Source of the DNA: Chromatiales bacterium
GTDB taxonomy: Bacteria > Pseudomonadota > Gammaproteobacteria > SZUA-152
Reading direction: 5' to 3'
DNA: 48,584 nt
Assembly: GCA_026982475.1 (NCBI GenBank)
Contig: JALSHB010000170.1
Location: 1-48,584 of the forward strand
Position 1 is the first letter of the stretch; each line of letters starts with the position of its first letter. The position numbers were made by a program, and so were the translations under genes. This document shows positions 45,823 through 48,584 of the stretch, in pieces. Below the pieces are notes generated by a model, which worked only from the letters and a program-made list of their open reading frames with translations, was not told where the DNA came from and made no database searches.

Positions 45823-45921
45823 CAGTATAGTTTAGGCATGGGAGATCGTCATCGATGCTCGCGGCTATGCCACACGCGAATGATGACCACGATCTTGCCA
45901 TCTATTACACCTTCTACACCT

Positions 45922-46206
45922 TCATTCACGCACAGGTGGCCACTGGCGGGCGGTATGGACCAATACCAGTATCCACACTGTTTCGTGCTCGATCTCATAC
46001 ACAAGACGATAGTTCTCGTGTGGGATTAGCTCAAGGGTGCCCGGGATCTTTCCCTGATGGCCAAGCATGGGGTGTGCCACCAGTCGGGCCGCCGCCGCGC
46101 TGAACAGTTCATCCATTCTAACCGCTGCTTGCGGGTTTTCGGCGACGAGGTAATCCCAAATATCGGCGCGATCTTGTTGCGCTTCTGGCGTCCAAATAAC
46201 CCTCAC
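45922..46206 (-). CDS. RelE/ParE-family toxin
   Basis: 94 residues. The pattern VIWTPEAQQDRADIWDYLVAENP, GHQGKIPGTLEL and NYRLVYEIEHETVWILVLVHTARQWP is that of the RelE/ParE superfamily; residues near the end (HTARQWPP) match the ParE-like C-terminal form. Target (gyrase or mRNA) cannot be told. Its start overlaps the antitoxin stop by 4 nt (ATGA). Confidence 0.9.
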   Translation of the reverse strand: MRVIWTPEAQQDRADIWDYLVAENPQAAVRMDELFSAAAARLVAHPMLGHQGKIPGTLELIPHENYRLVYEIEHETVWILVLVHTARQWPPVRE

Positions 46207-46478
46207 GCCCGACGCGACACCTTGGCGCGTCGCGCGGCAAAGTCAGCTTCTACCTCATCGTTCAGGCATCCCCGTCCGGAGTGCATTGATTTCCGGCCGG
46301 CTTCAACCTTGCGCTGCAAGTAGTCCTCATACTCGGCGGCTTCGTGCTGCTGACGCACAAAGTCGCGCATGAAGTCGCGCAGAAGCTGTGCGCTGGTACG
46401 GTCGCGCGCCTTGGCGGTCGTCGCGAATTCGTCTTTCAGGGCCTGGTCGACTCGAAAAGTGAAGGTTGCATCGCTCAT
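46203..46478 (-). CDS. ribbon-helix-helix antitoxin of the RelE/ParE pair
   Basis: 91 residues from ATG 46478 with GAGGAC upstream; a longer start at 46520 is less likely. The N-terminal TFTFRVDQALKDEFATTAKARDRTSAQLLRDFM is a ribbon-helix-helix DNA-binding domain and the rest is a charged toxin-binding tail. It lies upstream of the toxin and should repress its own operon. Confidence 0.88.
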   Translation of the reverse strand: MSDATFTFRVDQALKDEFATTAKARDRTSAQLLRDFMRDFVRQQHEAAEYEDYLQRKVEAGRKSMHSGRGCLNDEVEADFAARRAKVSRRA

Positions 46479-46586
46479 GGCGCTGTCCTCGCGTGTTACT
46501 CGATAATTACAGGATAGCACATCAAGGAGGACTGGTCACTTTCTGACCAGGACCGCCATCACTGGCCGGGTGTGGTGCGCCGACGC

Positions 46587-46621
46587 TTATCCACAGGGTT
46601 GCCCACAAAAATTGTGGATAG
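46587..46621. promoter_or_regulatory. two inverted DnaA-box-like sites
   Basis: TTATCCACA (46587-46595) is a perfect consensus DnaA box; TGTGGATAG (46613-46621) is the inverse box with one mismatch. They lie in the spacer between the antitoxin and a secreted-protein gene; 46479-46721 otherwise holds no gene I can support. Confidence 0.45.
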
Positions 46622-46721
46622 GCTGGCGTTGTCCGTGATTGCTTGTATGTGTGTGGGGCCGCAGAGGCGTGTGTTCGAATGACGATTCCATCTTGGTATC
46701 TCCCTAAGCCAATCCTTGAGT

Positions 46722-47750
46722 TCAGTCAGTTTCAGGCACTATCGTTACCGTTCCGCCGCCTTTTATCGTCCAGCCTGAAAGGCCCTGAGAGAAATCGTTG
46801 TTGTCGATATCCGATGGGTCGCCAATACCCCTCACCTCGATGGTGACCGCCGAATCCATCCCACCTATGAGCGCAGCGGAGCCAAACTCATTCGCGGCCG
46901 TCGTAGCCTCGATGATCACTGTGCGCGAGGGCAGATTGAGCGCTTGGTAAACGCCGCCTTGGGCCTCCGCATCCACGCCAACCGCCTTGTCGTCCGCCAG
47001 GCGCAGCTTCAGATTGGCCGTTACCGATTGCCCTGATTCGTTGACTACGCTGATATAGGCTGAATGACTGCCCGCCCACAGGGTGATGCCGAACGTCAAC
47101 TGGTTGTTATTGCTGTCGTTAGCGTAAACGACAATTTCATTTCGGCCATCCACGAGTAGATTCGGGGCAGTGATGGACCCGGGTTCGACAATCAGTGACT
47201 TGACGAGGTTTTCGTTGCGCAGAAAGGTGACTTCATTGGCACCGAGCGAGAATTGCGCACCGCTGACGGTCAGTACCACGTCGGTACCGACGGGGTACAG
47301 CTTTCCTTCTCTCAACGCTGTGGAGATATGTCCGCTTGAAAGGGACTCATCGTCGTCACTGGGCGGGCCGTCGACGATGATATCTCCAGTGAACGCCCAG
47401 GACAGCGCGTCCGGGTCAAATGAGATACGCCGATCCACCCGCAAGATGATCGTATCGTCGCTGGTCACGGCAACACCGCCTGGCAGGTCGCCAATGTCGA
47501 CTCGATCATCAATGGGCAGAATCGAACCGGCAGAACTGCTCACCACACCGACCACGTTTCTGGCGCCAGGGCCAGCGTTGCTGAAACCGACGCGGTAGAC
47601 ATAGTCGAAGGTCGACCGGCCTGCCCGCGCCTTGCTTACCAACTCCATCGATGTTGCCTCAATGCCGGTGAGGGTTTCGGCGTGGGCCGGGGTACAAAGC
47701 CAGGAAAACACGGCCAACAGCACAAGGCCCTTCAGTCGCATGCCGTTCAT
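46722..47750 (-). CDS. secreted protein of unknown function, probably C-terminally truncated
   Basis: 342 residues. A signal peptide (cleaved near AHAE) is followed by beta-rich, Asp/Gly/Ser-rich sequence: an N-terminal segment with TSMELVSKARAGRSTFDYVYRVGF, an IPT/Ig-like segment (about 155-230) and another about 230-300. The last 30 residues, IDNNDFSQGLSGWTIKGGG, are the opening of a carbohydrate-binding-like jelly roll that would normally continue for over 100 residues; here a TGA stops it. GGAGG lies six bases upstream and the start overlaps the preceding PEP-CTERM gene (ATGA), so the two form one unit. Confidence 0.6.
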   Translation of the reverse strand: MNGMRLKGLVLLAVFSWLCTPAHAETLTGIEATSMELVSKARAGRSTFDYVYRVGFSNAGPGARNVVGVVSSSAGSILPIDDRVDIGDLPGGVAVTSDDTIILRVDRRISFDPDALSWAFTGDIIVDGPPSDDDESLSSGHISTALREGKLYPVGTDVVLTVSGAQFSLGANEVTFLRNENLVKSLIVEPGSITAPNLLVDGRNEIVVYANDSNNNQLTFGITLWAGSHSAYISVVNESGQSVTANLKLRLADDKAVGVDAEAQGGVYQALNLPSRTVIIEATTAANEFGSAALIGGMDSAVTIEVRGIGDPSDIDNNDFSQGLSGWTIKGGGTVTIVPETD

Positions 47751-48296
47751 TTCACACCTCCTGTGGCGAACAAGCCTTTCAGGCCGGACTTCCTCGAGAC
47801 TTTTGTCGACAAGGCGATGCCGACAAGGCCAAATGCCAGCAAGGCCAACGGCGCAGGCTCGGAAATCGCAACGGTCTGCAGGGTGGTCTGGCCAGAGTCC
47901 AGGATGGTAAACGTGACGGGATCGACAACCTCGAAAGACTGGAGCATGGATGCGCTCCCACCCAACCAGCCAAAACTGACGACAAACCCACCCTGCGAGT
48001 CACCGCTGGCAATTCCCGAGGTCAGCGTCAGGGCGTCATAGAGGCCGTTATCGGGAATGCTTGGGTCAGGCTGGAGGACGAGCGGATCCCACCCTGAAGG
48101 CGTTGAAACCGCCGAAATGTTTTCATAGAGGTTGAGGTCGAACCAGATGGTGAAGCTCAACGAGTCATTTTCTATCGCGTACTCCGCCTGCCAGGTGTTG
48201 CCGGAGAGATTCGTCAAGTCAGTGCTGACGAGGGTCGCCTGAGCCGAGAAAGGAAACAGGAGCGAGAAGGCTGGCCAATAGATATCGATTCTTCAT
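47747..48296 (-). pseudogene. PEP-CTERM-type secreted protein with a frameshift in the signal peptide
   Basis: From ATG 48296, which has AAGGA eight bases upstream, the frame reads MKNRYLLASLLAPV and stops soon after. The mature part (QATLVSTDLTNLSGNTW onward, to 47747) lies in the next frame and begins with LLFPFSAQAT, the natural end of the same signal peptide. Joining the two gives MKNRYLLASLLA+LLFPFSAQA, so two bases seem missing around 48258-48262. The C-terminus has a PEP-CTERM-type sort signal: SEPAPLALLAFGLVGIALS then basic residues. A sequencing error is an alternative to true decay. Confidence 0.7.
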
Positions 48297-48493
48297 TTGT
48301 CATTCCTTTGAAATAGTCGATGGAACGGATAAAAACCTGTGAAGGTCCATCCTGCAATCCGTAGCACAAGAAGATACTTGTACACTATTGACGTTTTGGC
48401 AAGCTGCGAATAACACCTTCAGGCCAATATTGAACCTGAGTCGCAAGCGGCGATGGATTAACATGGGATCTGCGTCATGCGTGCGCCCATCAT

Positions 48494-48584
48494 TCATGCG
48501 ACGACCAGGGATGGCCGGCCATCCCAGGTACGTCCCTCGAACAGGCGTCCGTTCTGTGACTTGCGCCGCTTCACGCCATCGGCG
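48494..48584 (-). CDS. C-terminus of a phage-type Gp37/Gp68 (DUF5131)-like protein (partial)
   Basis: Only 29 residues are in the window. The sequence KRRKSQNGRLFEGRTWDGRP recalls the common ending (GR-L-GRTWD-P) of DUF5131 proteins, which are found in phages and mobile DNA. The call rests on this short motif alone. The 197-bp spacer to the PEP-CTERM gene (48297-48493) shows no other gene; a TTGACG hexamer on the plus strand near 48389 is not in a clear promoter. Confidence 0.4.
   Translation of the reverse strand, partial: ADGVKRRKSQNGRLFEGRTWDGRPSLVVA
48508..48525. repeat. perfect 18-bp palindrome
   Basis: GGGATGGCC followed by GGCCATCCC is exactly self-complementary, and flanking CC/GG extend it with one A-A mismatch on each side. 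It lies within the last codons of the partial DUF5131-like frame. Confidence 0.75.

Noticed and set aside
46479-46721. Replication origin suggested by DnaA-like boxes
   Set aside because: Only two boxes, no AT-rich unwinding region and no dnaA, dnaN or plasmid rep gene nearby.

Overview
The window looks like chromosomal DNA of a GC-rich gammaproteobacterium. The evidence is gene content and order: an rsxABCDGE (Rnf) operon, the ribF-ileS-lspA-fkpB-ispH block beside a type IV pilus minor-pilin cluster, divergent murJ/rpsT, rplU-rpmA-obg-proB facing ispB, and pilS-pilR-pilA with sigma-54 promoters. No genus can be named from the sequence alone; Chromatiales-like lineages are a reasonable guess.

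Layout. 1-3345: end of the Fe-S carrier gene mrp/apbC (minus strand), divergent from metG. 3661-9188: the Rnf electron-transport operon, interrupted between rsxA and rsxB by a 245-bp palindromic element. 9315-23443: two complete minor-pilin operons in tandem, each fimT/U-pilV-pilW-pilX-pilY1-pilE. The first also carries a small secreted PilY2-like gene and a 160-bp MITE-like element placed exactly at the pilY1 stop codon. 23444-24528: 1.1 kb of repeat-rich DNA with no convincing gene. 24529-30882 (minus strand): ispH, fkpB, lspA, ileS, ribF and a c-type cytochrome lipoprotein. 31104-33197: murJ and divergent rpsT (TTG start). 33389-36358: proB, obg, rpmA, rplU (minus). 36501-38976: ispB, tRNA-Pro(CGG), a DUF2058 protein, endonuclease V. 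38952-39787: a MazF-type toxin-antitoxin islet bounded by 20-bp perfect direct repeats, one copy being the 3' end of nfi. 39789-45793: a response regulator-PP2C phosphatase, a small membrane protein, pilS, pilR and two paralogous major-pilin genes, each behind a GG-N10-GC sigma-54-type site. 45794-48584: an accessory-looking right edge with a RelE/ParE toxin-antitoxin pair, a secreted protein that seems truncated, a PEP-CTERM gene with a frameshift in its signal peptide, and the tail of a phage-type DUF5131-like protein.

The dominant theme is type IV pili. PilS/PilR with sigma-54 should drive two pilins that share an unusual 11-residue cysteine loop next to the N-terminal helix. Two distinct minor-pilin/PilY1 tip sets could cap the fibres, suggesting alternative adhesive tips. 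The other theme is short non-coding mobile or repeat DNA: two MITE-like elements, a CACCACAG-bounded dispersed repeat in at least two clear copies, CTTTGCGCC repeats, GGTGGGCA palindromes and REP-like hairpins, several of them positioned so as to alter operon expression. I did not find a defence locus or a clearly new multi-gene system; the strongest candidates for new biology are the duplicated tip operons with their twin pilins and the element inserted between rsxA and rsxB.
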